Shown: one piece after another, positions 14,660 to 25,400 of the stretch
Layout: each line of letters opens with the position of its first letter
Numbering within the stretch: the stretch's first letter is position 1
Assembly (NCBI RefSeq): GCF_965638725.1
Contig: NC_134954.1
Span: forward strand, 6,195,001 to 6,259,000
From: Aptenodytes patagonicus
Lineage: Eukaryota > Chordata > Aves > Sphenisciformes > Spheniscidae
Direction of reading: 5' to 3'
Length of the DNA: 64,000 bases
The notes under the pieces: model-generated
The model's input: only the letters and a program-made list of their open reading frames with translations
What the model was told of the DNA's origin: nothing
The model's database searches: none
Program-made: the position numbers and the translations under genes

Positions 14660-15182
14660 AACAATAAAAAAGTTGAACAGCAGGAAGACGGGCCTACAGG
14701 TCTGGCGAAAGCCCCGGTATCGGTTTGTTTCCCAGCCCCAGATAACCAGAGCAGTAACCAGGAGGCCGTTGGCGTCAGTGCTACCAGCACCTCAAAACTT
14801 CTCCCACTCCCCAGCCCCCCCAGCCCGCCGGGGAAGGGGAAGGAGGAAGAGCCAGGCAGGAAAGGCAGAACCCAGCGTTTGATCAGCCTCCAAGTACGAC
14901 GCATTATGCAAGCAAACGCGAGGACCAGGCAACTTGCTTCTTGACTGAAAGCAACAAAAACATCAGCTCTAAAACATTAACTGCGAAAATAACCCCTCTT
15001 GTGGGCAGCCAGCACTGTAACTCCGACCCTACAGGCGCCTCCATTCTCTTCCCACCTTCTTCCTCCCCCCCCCCAAAAGCTTGTGAAATATGGACGTCGG
15101 CCGATTATTTAGCATTTTTATCGAGCTGGGCACGGGGGAAGGAAAGAGGAGTTGCTATTTTTTCCTGTAAGATATTCGATAG

Positions 15183-15290
15183 CACCTTCAGAAAAAGAAA
15201 AAAAAAAAAAAAAGAAAAGAAGAAAGAGCAAGCCATGAGGGAAAAGGGGGCCAACCGGAGTGGGGGAGGGAGAAGACGGGGAAGGGCATA
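15183..15290 (+). repeat. Polypurine tract
   Basis: Starting with AAGAAAAAGA and about 16 A, the plus strand is almost all purine for roughly 100 bases, ending in GGGGAAGGG. On the TRIP12 sense strand this is a polypyrimidine tract just downstream of the presumed first exon. It is low-complexity sequence with potential for triplex or R-loop structure. No gene is implied. Confidence 0.8.
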
Positions 15291-15301
15291 CAAATCGGTA
15301 C

Positions 15302-15325
15302 GGCAGTGTCAACACTGACACTGCC
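15302..15325. repeat. Perfect 10-bp inverted repeat
   Basis: The arm GGCAGTGTCA is followed by the loop ACAC and the exact complementary arm, then CTTTT. It lies at the TRIP12-side edge of the CpG island. It may be a structured element in the first TRIP12 intron, a regulatory dyad, or chance. Confidence 0.9.
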
Positions 15326-15579
15326 CTTTTGTATCAGCAGCTACACAGGGCCCGGAGAGGGGAGGCCGCGCTCCCCCCACACGCCGGGCAGCCCGGGCGA
15401 GGCGAGGCGGCGGGCAGCAGCCCTCCCGGCGCCGGGGGGAGAGGGGATGTCCCCAGAGCGGGCTCCGGTGACTGCCTGGCCATTTTGTCGGCTCCGTTTC
15501 CACCCCTTCCCTCCTCACCGAGGGCCCCCTCCCCTCGCCCCGTTACACACCTCCGGGCCCCCCACACACACACACTCAC

Positions 15580-16050
15580 CAGCGCGGCGTCGTGTCGTCC
15601 CCGTCTCCCCCCCCCCCCCCGCGACCCCCCCATCCGCAACAATGCTCCGGGATGGCGCTGCTCCCCTCCCCCTGCCCCGGGCCACCGGGAAGGGCAGCTC
15701 GGCTAACGCCGGGGATGACACAACAGGCCCGGCCGCCCGGCCCGGAGGCTGCCGAGGGGCTCGGCGCCACGCCGCCCCGCGCCCGCCTCCCCGGCGCCCC
15801 CTGAAAGAGCGGAGGGGCCCCGGGTACCTAGTTTGTCCCGATGCGGCCTCCGCAGACGCTCCGTGCCTCCCCTCCTCCCGGCAGCAGCCGCCTCTCTTCC
15901 CTTCAATTACCAGCTGAAGCCGCAGCACCGAGCAGCGCCTCGTCCGCCGCCTCCGCCGCCGATCCCCTTCCAGCGGCGCGAGGGGGAGGCTGGGGGACTA
16001 CTTTCTCCCGGCGCCGGGGCTCCGCCGGGGCCTGCGCGGCCCCCGGGCGG
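15580..16050 (-). other. TRIP12: Candidate TRIP12 non-coding exon 1
   Basis: On the minus strand the best splice donor in the island is GCTG followed by GTGAGTGTG, with the last exon base at 15580. Weaker donors are GTACCC (exon end near 15827) and GTAATT (exon end near 15911). The 5' end is not visible in the sequence, so the upper boundary given is only a placeholder. Minus-strand frames here are GC-driven and do not look like protein. TRIP12 starts translation in a later exon in other vertebrates. Confidence 0.35.
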
Positions 16051-16299
16051 ACGGGCGGCCCCTGCCCCGGCTGCCGCCCCCCTCGCAGCCCCCGCTGCGG
16101 CCGTGTGAGCGCCCCGCTCCCTCCGTTCGGCGGGGTCGGCGTTCGGCGGTCAGTATCCCTCCGCCGGGGTCGTCACCCCTGGGTCCGCGCGAGTGTCTCC
16201 CCTCGGGTGCGGGCGGGGGGCGCGGGAGGGGGGTGGAGCCGGCGGGGGAGCGGGGCTCTGCCGGCGGCGGGGGCGAGGACCCTGCCCGGCCACGGCGTT

Positions 16300-16402
16300 A
16301 CTACCGGCCCTGCTCCTTTAAGAGGGGGTTGGGCTCCCGGTGACCCCGCGTGATGTCCGCCTCTTCCTGGTTGCCATAGACACCGCCTTCCAGCGTCCCA
16401 AA
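16300..16402 (+). promoter_or_regulatory. FBXO36: FBXO36 proximal promoter / 5' UTR elements
   Basis: Just upstream of the start codon lie CTCCTTTAAG, GGTGACCCCGCGTGATGTCC (CRE-like half sites), TTCCTGG (an ETS core on the other strand) and GGTTGCCATAGAC, which resembles half of the RFX X-box GTTGCC-ATGGCAAC. A short upstream frame, ATG at 16353 to TAG at 16377-16379 (eight residues), would lie in the 5' UTR only if transcription starts above 16353. The main start sits in CCAAAATGGCGTC, close to the YY1/TISU pattern. Confidence 0.5.
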
Positions 16403-16498
16403 ATGGCGTCGCTGCTGGGGGAAGAGGTGTTCGAGACGCGCGGGCAGGCCCCGGCCCCCAGCAAGGACTTCTGCCAGCTGCTCGTCACCCGGCGGGAG
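16403..16498 (+). CDS. FBXO36: FBXO36 coding exon 1
   Basis: Encodes residues 1-32, [14 protein letters not shown] through LLVTRRE. It ends at GAG followed by GTGGGT, phase 0. It lies in the CpG island. The ATG is embedded in AAAATGGCG, a good Kozak context with A at -3 and G at +4. Confidence 0.95.
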
Positions 16499-19400
16499 GT
16501 GGGTGCCGGGCTGCCCGCGGGCGGGGAGCGGCGTCTGCCCCGCCCCGCAGGTCTTTTCCCCTCACCTCATGGTCGCCGCTTCTTCCTCCGCCCGGCAAGG
16601 AAGGCAGCTGGGGCCTGCCCCCGGCTCCTGAGGCGGCAGCGGCTTTAGTGAGGGCCCGTCCTTAGGGAAGGGCTGGTGAGGAACGGAGGGGCTCGCAGGG
16701 GAAGGGCGGGGGTCGCCTATTAACGCCGCTAGGCAGCGACCCGGGAGGCGCTACCAGTTAAGTGCTGCTGGTTTGGCCTCCTGAGGGCTGGGAACGCCTT
16801 GCCGCAGCCTTGGGATGCGGTGTCGGCAAGTAGCTGGGGAGCAGGTAAGGGTTTGCTACCAAAAAGGGTTATTTCCTAGCACAGGTGAAAGTGTGCCTGG
16901 ACGAGGAGCCTCTGCATGTGGGAGATTCATTCTACTTAGAGTATCCCAAGCCTGTGGGAAGGAGCTCTGGGTGAGGACCAGAGGAAGGGAGGGGAAAAAA
17001 GATCCTTCGAAACGGCGAGTTAGTAGCCTTGAGAAAAAGTACACACATCGGTGATTTTGTAACCTTAAAGCAAACTTAAGTCTACTCTCAGCAATGCCTC
17101 ACAAATAAATGAGATACTAACATTTAAAGTAAATAAATAACAGATCCTTAAGTAACATCACAGTATTCCTACTAACGAAAGACAAGTTTAGCCGCAGTCT
17201 CACAGTGACTAGACTTAAGGTGGGGGGAAACAATAGCCTAACATCTCATTCCAGGAAAATAAAATTAAACTGCCCATCTGGGAATGGGAAGACTGTGTAT
17301 ATTTTCCATGTGGTACCTGAAGATGTTTAGGTGTCCTGCCTTATGGCTGTGTATGTAACTGGTTTTCCAATCAGGGAAATAAGCAATGATAAATATCCTG
17401 GAAGATACTTTTTTGAACTTTTTCTGAAAAATGCTGCAAAATGTTCTAGATGAGCATTTTTCAGAACAATCTAATAATAATCATCGATGAGGAATATTTG
17501 ACAGTAAATGAATGAGATTTCACAAATCTGATTATGAGTTTGTAAGGTTATGAAATAAAAATGCAAGTCTTCTATAATTTTTGTTTCATTTTGACCTATT
17601 TTTGACTGGGTTGACTTTGTATGTATAAGAGATGAACATAGATGCTTGTCCCAGGCTGGACATACTGATTTAGAAGTTGTGAAGTTTCAAAAATTTTTCT
17701 GAGAAAGTTTTTAAAATGTCTCACTGGAACAAAAAACCAGCATATTTTGAAACTAGGAGGAAGTTTTTGTTTTGTTTTCCCAAAGTAAACCAAAATTGTG
17801 AACATATTTTCCTCCAGGGATGAGGGAATTGTCAGGTTTGTAATTGAGAAATTAGAGGGAGGGGGAGGTGACAGACTGAAGTTCAGCTGCAATTCCAAAT
17901 GATCTGTGTTCTGTATATTATATGCTCCTTCTTTTGGTCTCTCTGGTGCCAAGATTTTCTTTTTAAATCACCAGTGCCTTTAGCAGTTTCAGAAGGGGTT
18001 TTGGTTTCGTTCTCCTCAGAAAATTTTTTTAAGGCAGAACTAACAAGGCAACCTTAGGGAGCTTTGAGTTCCACCAAAATTGAGAGTAATTACAATGCTG
18101 CACAATAGCTGGGAAACACGTGCTTTTCTGTAGCTGAAGTCTTGTAATGGGCCTGTGCCATTGACCTCATGGGAATCGTATCAGTGCTGAGCTTGTTCAT
18201 AGAATATGTAATCGAGTGCTATGGGTTTTTTACCATTCATTTTTGCACTCAGATAATAAAAATAAGATGTTCCTTATTGTTATTATCTTCAGTTTTTTGG
18301 TTCTCATATCGGTTTCCTGTCAAACACTTCAGATATCTATTTTTGGTTTTGTTTTCAGCTGCCCAAATATATTCTTAAACAAACCGAAGTCAGTTAACGT
18401 AAACTGTGCAAAAGCTTTGTAACTGTCAATGGAAGTAAGTTAAAATTATTCTGTAAATGTTTTTTGTACAGAAGCATTACCAGGAAGTTAGTGTCATTGA
18501 AAAAGAACTGGTTTGGATTATTTGAAAAACTTCATTTTGATTTTATGACAGTAAGATCATTTGAGTATGGTATGATGCAGTGAACATATGTATTTGAATA
18601 TATCACTATATCCTCTGAAGCTGGCGTATCTGATTCCAGCAAAACTTCCTAATTCAATCACATATGAATTCACTGTTGCTGAAAACAACTAACTTCACAT
18701 AAGTAATCTCTGCAGTTTTAACTGCTATACACATGAAACTTCTGGATGCTAGCTAGTTTCTGCAGGCTGTGGAGTCTCCTGAGAAGAGATCTGTGTGAAA
18801 AATAGTAATTGAAGGTATATGCATCACTGATGTGCCAGGTTACGTACCATGTAAAATATATTTAGCCATACTGTGTTAGCATCTAGGAGGCCTAGTTGTT
18901 AGTTCACACTCCCAGTATGCTATTTTGCAGTCTCCTAATAAATAGTCATTGCCTGAGAGACCTTGCAGTCTAAGCTTCCAACCCTGCACATAGTTACATG
19001 AATGCTGAAATTTGCTACTTTGAATAGTCCCATTCTTTGAAGTCAGTGGTTTCAAAACAGTCCATTGTTTTTCTTTAAAAACAAAAATGGAGCTTGTGGC
19101 TGCATGGTGGATTTGTATGAAGGCTCCCATATTTCTGTGAGTGTTGCTGTACTTTGGATGGTCTACTTGGGCTTTACATGAGCAGTAAATTCAACTCCTT
19201 CAGGATGAAGTTATTAATTTACTGAGCACGTCTTATACAGCTCCAGAGTGTGTGTGGTCATGGCCAGGATTTCCAGGTATCAGCTGACTATCGAGTCAAA
19301 CTGTCATAGAACCAGAAATCCTGTACAAATACAGAAGGTCTTAAGAATGTGGTAGGGCAAAAAATTTAGTCGGACAAGGAGGCCATATCTGGGAGGAAAA

Positions 19401-22400
19401 GCAAGTCCACGGCAGCAGGCTTTGTGTTCAAACAAGCCATGTGAAATGTCTGTGCCTTTGTTTAGCTTTCTCCCTCATTCTAGGGAATTGACATCTTTCT
19501 TCCATCATGCAACCTGATATGTTAGGGATGTTCTCCCGAAGGCATTTTTGAAGTCTGCTACTGCCTCAATATCAGTACAGTAGGCCCAAACTGTTGTATA
19601 TTGTATAACTAAAAATAAATTAACTGGAATTGCTGTAAATTAAAAGAAAGGACGTCTCTGAGAGCAGAGTTAAGCATACACCAAGAAGTTTGCTGAAGCT
19701 AAGTATAGGACAATAGTCAAATAAAGAGGACCAGACAGACAAAAAGAGTATCTAGGGTGTGATACCACAGGGGCACACATCCTCAGCTGTAAGCATGTGA
19801 ATTATTTTATTACTGCAAAAATAAATTTGAAAACATTTATTTATTACTTTCAATATTGTCAACTGTAATAATAGCAAGGTGTACTTCAGCATGCTTGTTT
19901 GTGTTTAACTCAAATCTAGAGAAACTAGGACACCTGGAAAAAGGAAAGCAAGGCCTGCTGCAGGCAAACAAGATAGTGGAAGCAGACAAAAGTAGAGGCT
20001 ACTTTGAACTCTTCTAACCAATCAAATGCAACAGTAGTTGAAAAAAAAAAAAATAGCTAGAAATACACCTACTTGTCTGTGCGGATGTATTTGTGTCCAA
20101 AATGTGACAAGGAGACCCTGATGGTAACTTTCGTTTTGCAGCAAGGGACAGCTTCCATCCCAGATACTAATTCAATTTCAATTACATTTGAAAATTAGAG
20201 CCATTAATCAGGACTTTATAAACAAAGGTATTGACTACCCAGTAGTGAGCATGCACTTCCATTGAGAAGTTAGGAAGGGAAGATTACCAACTAGTTTCTG
20301 CATAAGCTACTTCAAGGAGGAAGAATAAGGAGGAGAGCCTTGTAACTCATTGCAAATAGCTCTTCTAAAAGTAGACTGTATAGAGGTACAGATACATAAG
20401 TGAGTATTCATGGAATACAGTTCAACCAGTTGGATTGTGTAGAAGGAGAGATTTTTTGAACCATCAGTGAAAAGAATTTTTTTTCAAGTAGCTATTTTAA
20501 GGCTGCAATCATAACTTTACAAATGCAGGGAAAATATCCCACATATTTCCCGTGTGGGCATCTACCAGTCCCACTGCAGAAATACAAGACTGAAAGAGAT
20601 GACTTCAGGTCATCAAGTCCTAGTCCCTGCTGTTTCATCCAGCCACGTAATAGATCTTCATAGCATAAATGGGACTTGATGGGTTTCAAAGGTTGTGAGG
20701 CTTTTTTTGCCTTGCTACTTCACACAGAACAACTGCTCCAGATCACCACTTCTCTGATGGTTAGAAATGCAGTTATACAGACTAATTTACAGCTTATTTT
20801 GTGTGTGGTTATCTTTTAGCTTGAATACTGCCCTTTTGTGTAGGTAACAATGTTATATATGTGTGTATACATGTGTGTGTATGTGTATATATCTATAAAA
20901 TGTTATATATATTTAATAAATATGCCCTCTTGATAGGGTTTGTTTTGTTTTTTCAGTCTCCGCTTGTGAAACAGACTTTCTACTTCCTGGTCACTTTACT
21001 GTCTTTTTGCTGCATTTCTTCCCATTAGAACTTTTGTTCTTAATAATAATAAGTCTTACGAGTGCCATGTGCAAAGGCATTGTTACTTCCTTGTGTCTTC
21101 TGGAAAATTCTATGTGATTTAAATTTTAGGATTGTATTTAACTTTCTCTACCAAAATCACATTAGTGACTCTTGATCATCCTTTGATCGTTATTATTCCA
21201 ATGCCTTTCTCCTCTGTAAACTTTCAATTTATAACCTTCTGGTTTATGGCAGAAATTATTTCTAAATCAATGACTTTGCCATTTGTACTTTTCAATTTCT
21301 TTTCTCTCTCCCCCCCCCCGCCCTGGATTGCTTTGAGTTGTTATGGAGGAGAAGTTGGTGTACTTGTCAGGATAAACATACTAAATAGAAAAACATGCTT
21401 GGCCATAAAATGTGTACTAGGAATCCTGCTAGAATTCATGGGAACAGTGGATAGTTTTTGTTTCATGTGAGTGCATGTAATATTACATAGAATGGGAATC
21501 TTTTTTGTCTCAAAACTGACATCAAGGATGACAACTTGTTTAACATATGCCTTTCCATCTACCTTTCACTGTACATGTTTTTCAATCACTCTTGAAATGC
21601 CAAATTAATATTTGATATGCCAGTTATAATTTGGCAAGGTTTGTCACAAACAACAATAGACAATATGTGTTTGTATGAAGCAAGTAATAAATTGTATGAC
21701 TTCCAACATTAAACATAAGATGACTTGAGATAGCCACACAAATAACCTTTCAAAATAAAATTTCTTATCAATTGTCTAGCAGATGATAAGGACAGGTTTT
21801 GAAAAGTACAAGAAAGGAATCCATATGGTGGGGTAGTGTCGAAAAGGTTGGTCGCTCATTTTGGTCAAACAAGGAATATAGACACACCCCCACACACCCC
21901 CAAAAAAAAAGGCTGGTGCTTAATCTGCTTATAGGACAGGCTGATAACCAGAAAGATGAGGCTGGTAACAAAAGAAACGTAATGGGGAAAATGATCCACT
22001 CAACGTGTAATTAATACTAGCATCTGTCACCATTTAATGAATGCTGCACTAATCAGAGGATTTTGTCATGTTAGTGAAATGTTTAGCTACTTACCCATAA
22101 AAGGCAGGCATCATATATATGCAAAACTAATGTCGTTCTGTGCAATATTCCATATATGATCTACTCATATAACAGTCAGGATAACTGAATTTTATCAAAT
22201 ATATAACTGCAGAATTGTATGTTTGGTCAGCGATCAGCAACTAGATTCTCTAACAAATATATACAGGACATTTAGATGAGCAAATAGTGTAAGTAACTAG
22301 GCAAACAGTTCTGATGACTGTTCTTTATCCATCATTGCTCCTATTGTTCAGTGTTCACTTCTACATCTTCAATCAGTTTCTGATTAAATCAATATATTCT

Positions 22401-25400
22401 GAGCACAGCGTATTATTTTGGGTACCAAGAACTACAATATTTTCTTAAAAGATCCTGTAATTAATTGTTTTCATTTTAAAAATAAAGTTGTTTTCTGGCT
22501 TTTTTTAGTTGTAAGTAAAAAATCTGAACCTACAGCACTTAAATCTTGCATTGTCAATAAAACTTCAATTTTAGGAGACAGTAGTAAGTGATTTTTTTAC
22601 TAGTTGTGGGCTGGTTGTTTTTCAGTTGTGAGTACCTTCAGGCTCTATTGAAACCTGCAAATCCAAGTTCCTCCATTTTGAAAAATGGTACTATAAAGTT
22701 AACTAAGTGTTGCCTTCGTATCTTGGGCTTGTTTTTAAGTCTTAATGATGACACTTGATATATAACCTATTTGATTGACAGAAGATGCTGTTTGAAGTGC
22801 TTAAGCCAGATGGATTGGGGGGGGGGGGGAAATAACAGATGTTATTATAGTAATTAAGCTGAAATTAATTTCATGTTATACGAAACAATTTTTTTGCAAG
22901 ATAAATCTGATTTTAAGTAAAGATCTGTGGGAGATGAACCTTTTTCAAAGTCATGCTATTTTATTTGCATTTGAAACCTGAAGGATGCCATAGCAGTGAT
23001 TGCCTAGCTGGACCAATTCTATTCAAGTCTCTTCTTTGACATTTCAAACGGAGAATTTGAGTTCTTAACAAACCAAAAGAGCGCTCTAAAGGGAGTTTAA
23101 AAAGACAATAGTTTTGTTATGAGCTATTTGCATAGAGGACTTTAATTGCATAAAACTAGCAACTTTTTGTTGTTGTTTTCTTAAATTAAAATAATTTCAA
23201 GCATAGTTTGATGACTTCAGGAGGAGGAAGCCATTTTGTTCCAGCTCAGGAAATGCTCTGGTTTGCTGAAAAAGTGTATTTCTGAAATAACTGAACACTT
23301 TCATGGTAATGGTATCACACAGTATTAAGCAATAATTATCAGGAGAATGTTTGTTAAGCCTAAAATACATAGGGAAATCTCCTTTGCTTTTTTGCTGTCT
23401 CTAATTCAGATATCTAAGTAAACAGTAGAGCTGCTTGGAAAATGGCAAGTTTCTCTGGGGAAATAATGCTGTATTGAAAAAACATGAATATTGTTGTTGG
23501 GTATTTCTGTCCAAAGCTAAAATACGTTGGTTTAACCATGTTGTGATGTTGTGCTATAGTTTGGATGTCTGATAGTATCTCTCACTTCTTCCATAATGCA
23601 CCACCTCTGGATGTATGGAGTTGCTAGATCTTATCCATAAGGTTTTGGGGAAGACTTGGGAATTCTCTGGTCATGCTGCAATATTGAAGACGTAATCCAG
23701 CACAAAAATCCAACTGACATAGGAAAACTTGGACTTTTAACAGCTGAAATGCAATTTGTGATGTGTTGCAGTAGCAATGTTGGCATTTCAGGGCTTTCCT
23801 TATTGGTGGATCAAGGTTTCTCTGCAGAAGGCATCACATACAGCAATATAAGTGGTGGCTTTTTCCTTCCCAAAAGACTCAATTCTCTTGGTTTTTGGGT
23901 TGTTGTTTTGGGTTTTTTTCCCTGAACATTACTAAATGCTTAACCCTGTGAAACATTCATTTATGAATTTGACATTAGAGATATAACTGATACTGATTCC
24001 TTAAGTAGTTATTACTTGTGAAGCTCAGTTGTTTGTGAGCCTACGATAATTTAGTACTGTCATGTGGGCTTATAAAATTCCTTTTTCAATAGTGGTTGAG
24101 CTCTTATTTGAAGATGCATTGGAATATTGTCATATCAATTTCAATTAAGGCATGTTAAAGATAATACAGTAATTTTAGTTAATTCTCTGTTACTATTATT
24201 TGCTATTAATCTGGTTTTCTGTATCACTGGTAGCCTAGAGATGAATTTTTTCTTTTGTCTAGGCTGGTTTTTGTCCACTTGTAACTAGTCTTTAGTATAC
24301 AGACAGCAGTATCACACTGAATTGCAATGTTTAAGCTCCCATTTTATTTTAAGTTTTATGCATGGCTTTAATATTTGTGGCTTTCTTCAAAGGTATCATG
24401 CTCAATCTAGTTCTACCTGCCAAGAATGATTTTCAGGTCATGAGGGTGTAATAGTTTCTCAAGGTAAGCAATCACCACTGTCTTCTGCTTAATTAAGTAA
24501 ATGTTTCCTACTCTACCTGAGTGTCTGTTGTTTACATGTTCATTATTGTCAATGCTTGTGCTTCCAGAGACAGATTGAGTTATATTCTTCACTTGCCTTA
24601 CTTTAGGTAGTACAGCCTTTATCCCTGTTGCTCTCTGTCTTGGGAAACCTCAGGAGTAATTCTATTTTTGTGTTACCAAAGGTAAGTTTGTGTTCCTGTC
24701 TATTGTCTTGTTTCCCTTCTTCCTGCTTCAAGTTAGGAAAATAATTATTTCTTCTTTTTTGTTGCCTTTATTAAACAAGACCAATTTTCCTTATTTCATT
24801 TTCCACTTACACAGCAGCATTCGTCACGAAGAACCATCAGATACATTTACTTGACTAGGTGTACCATAGATTTATACTTTGTTCCTTTATCAAAAATCAA
24901 TTAAATGCACTCAGTAATGTCTTCAAGGGAAGGAAGAAGGAAAGAAGAGTAGAAGGCAAAGCAAGAAAAAGATCAGGATTTTTATCTCAAGGTGTGCCAG
25001 GCTATGAAAGGTCTTATCTAAAGATGCACCAGTGTAATTTAAAATTTGTTTTTCAACAAACTTGCTAAAGCTGGTGTAAACTGCTGTATGGTTGCTTATT
25101 GTAAAGATTTACTTGATTTTGATTTGGTATAAACTAAATCAATTTGTGTTAAACTGAAATAAGCCTAAATTAAACCAAAGTAAAAGTGCCTGCAGCTTTT
25201 GGATGGACTTCACTAAATTAGATTAAAATTGTGCACTGGGTGCAACCAGTGTAAATGTCATTTGTTGGATGAAACCTGAATTAGACAAATTATCTGGAGA
25301 AGTGTAGTAACTAGAAGAAAGGATGCTAGTGCACAGTAAAATGATCAAAATCATTCATCAAAAAAGGCAAAATTATATTGTAGAAGCAGAAGCCTAGGAG

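Larger units (their letters stand above)
1..15579 (-). other. TRIP12: TRIP12 5' intron sequence (partial, inferred)
   Basis: This AT-rich stretch lies head-to-head with FBXO36. In vertebrates TRIP12, a HECT-type E3 ubiquitin ligase, occupies that place on the opposite strand, and its first introns are long. No frame here resembles the serine-rich N-terminus, the WWE domain or the HECT domain of TRIP12, so the coding exons should lie beyond the left edge. The plus strand looks A-rich here and T-rich after the CpG island, as expected if this part is transcribed leftwards. Seen inside: a CR1 tail near 11.13 kb, G-runs, a (GA)n tract and one splice-bounded open segment on the plus strand at 8.3 kb. 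Nothing else recognisable was seen. A small non-coding TRIP12 exon could be hidden here. The gene assignment is from synteny, not from coding sequence. Confidence 0.55.
15330..16720. promoter_or_regulatory. CpG island, divergent TRIP12-FBXO36 promoter
   Basis: About 1.4 kb is very rich in G+C and CpG, in sharp contrast to the AT-rich flanks. It covers the FBXO36 start codon on the plus strand and the presumed TRIP12 first exon on the minus strand. No TATA box is seen near either start, as is typical for housekeeping divergent promoters. GC boxes are frequent. The most likely core for FBXO36 is 16,300-16,402, and for TRIP12 somewhere between 15,800 and 16,200. Both genes act in ubiquitin pathways, so co-regulation is possible, but that is inference. 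Confidence 0.85.

Noticed and set aside
14377..14904. 175-codon minus-strand frame near the CpG island
   Set aside because: Proline- and glycine-rich low-complexity translation driven by G-runs, with no domain, and it runs across the homopolymer at 14,640. Likely chance.
15306..15917. 203-codon plus-strand frame and several overlapping frames in the first CpG island
   Set aside because: GC-rich islands have few stop codons. The translations are Pro/Ala/Arg-rich in every frame and lie upstream of or antisense to the real exons.
16353..16379. Eight-residue upstream frame as a gene
   Set aside because: Too short to call as a gene. Kept only as a possible uORF in the FBXO36 leader.
25080..25270. 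AT-rich stretch with repeated TAAACT-like words
   Set aside because: It resembles ancient amniote repeats only vaguely. I could not define ends or a family, so it is mentioned under the intron and not called.
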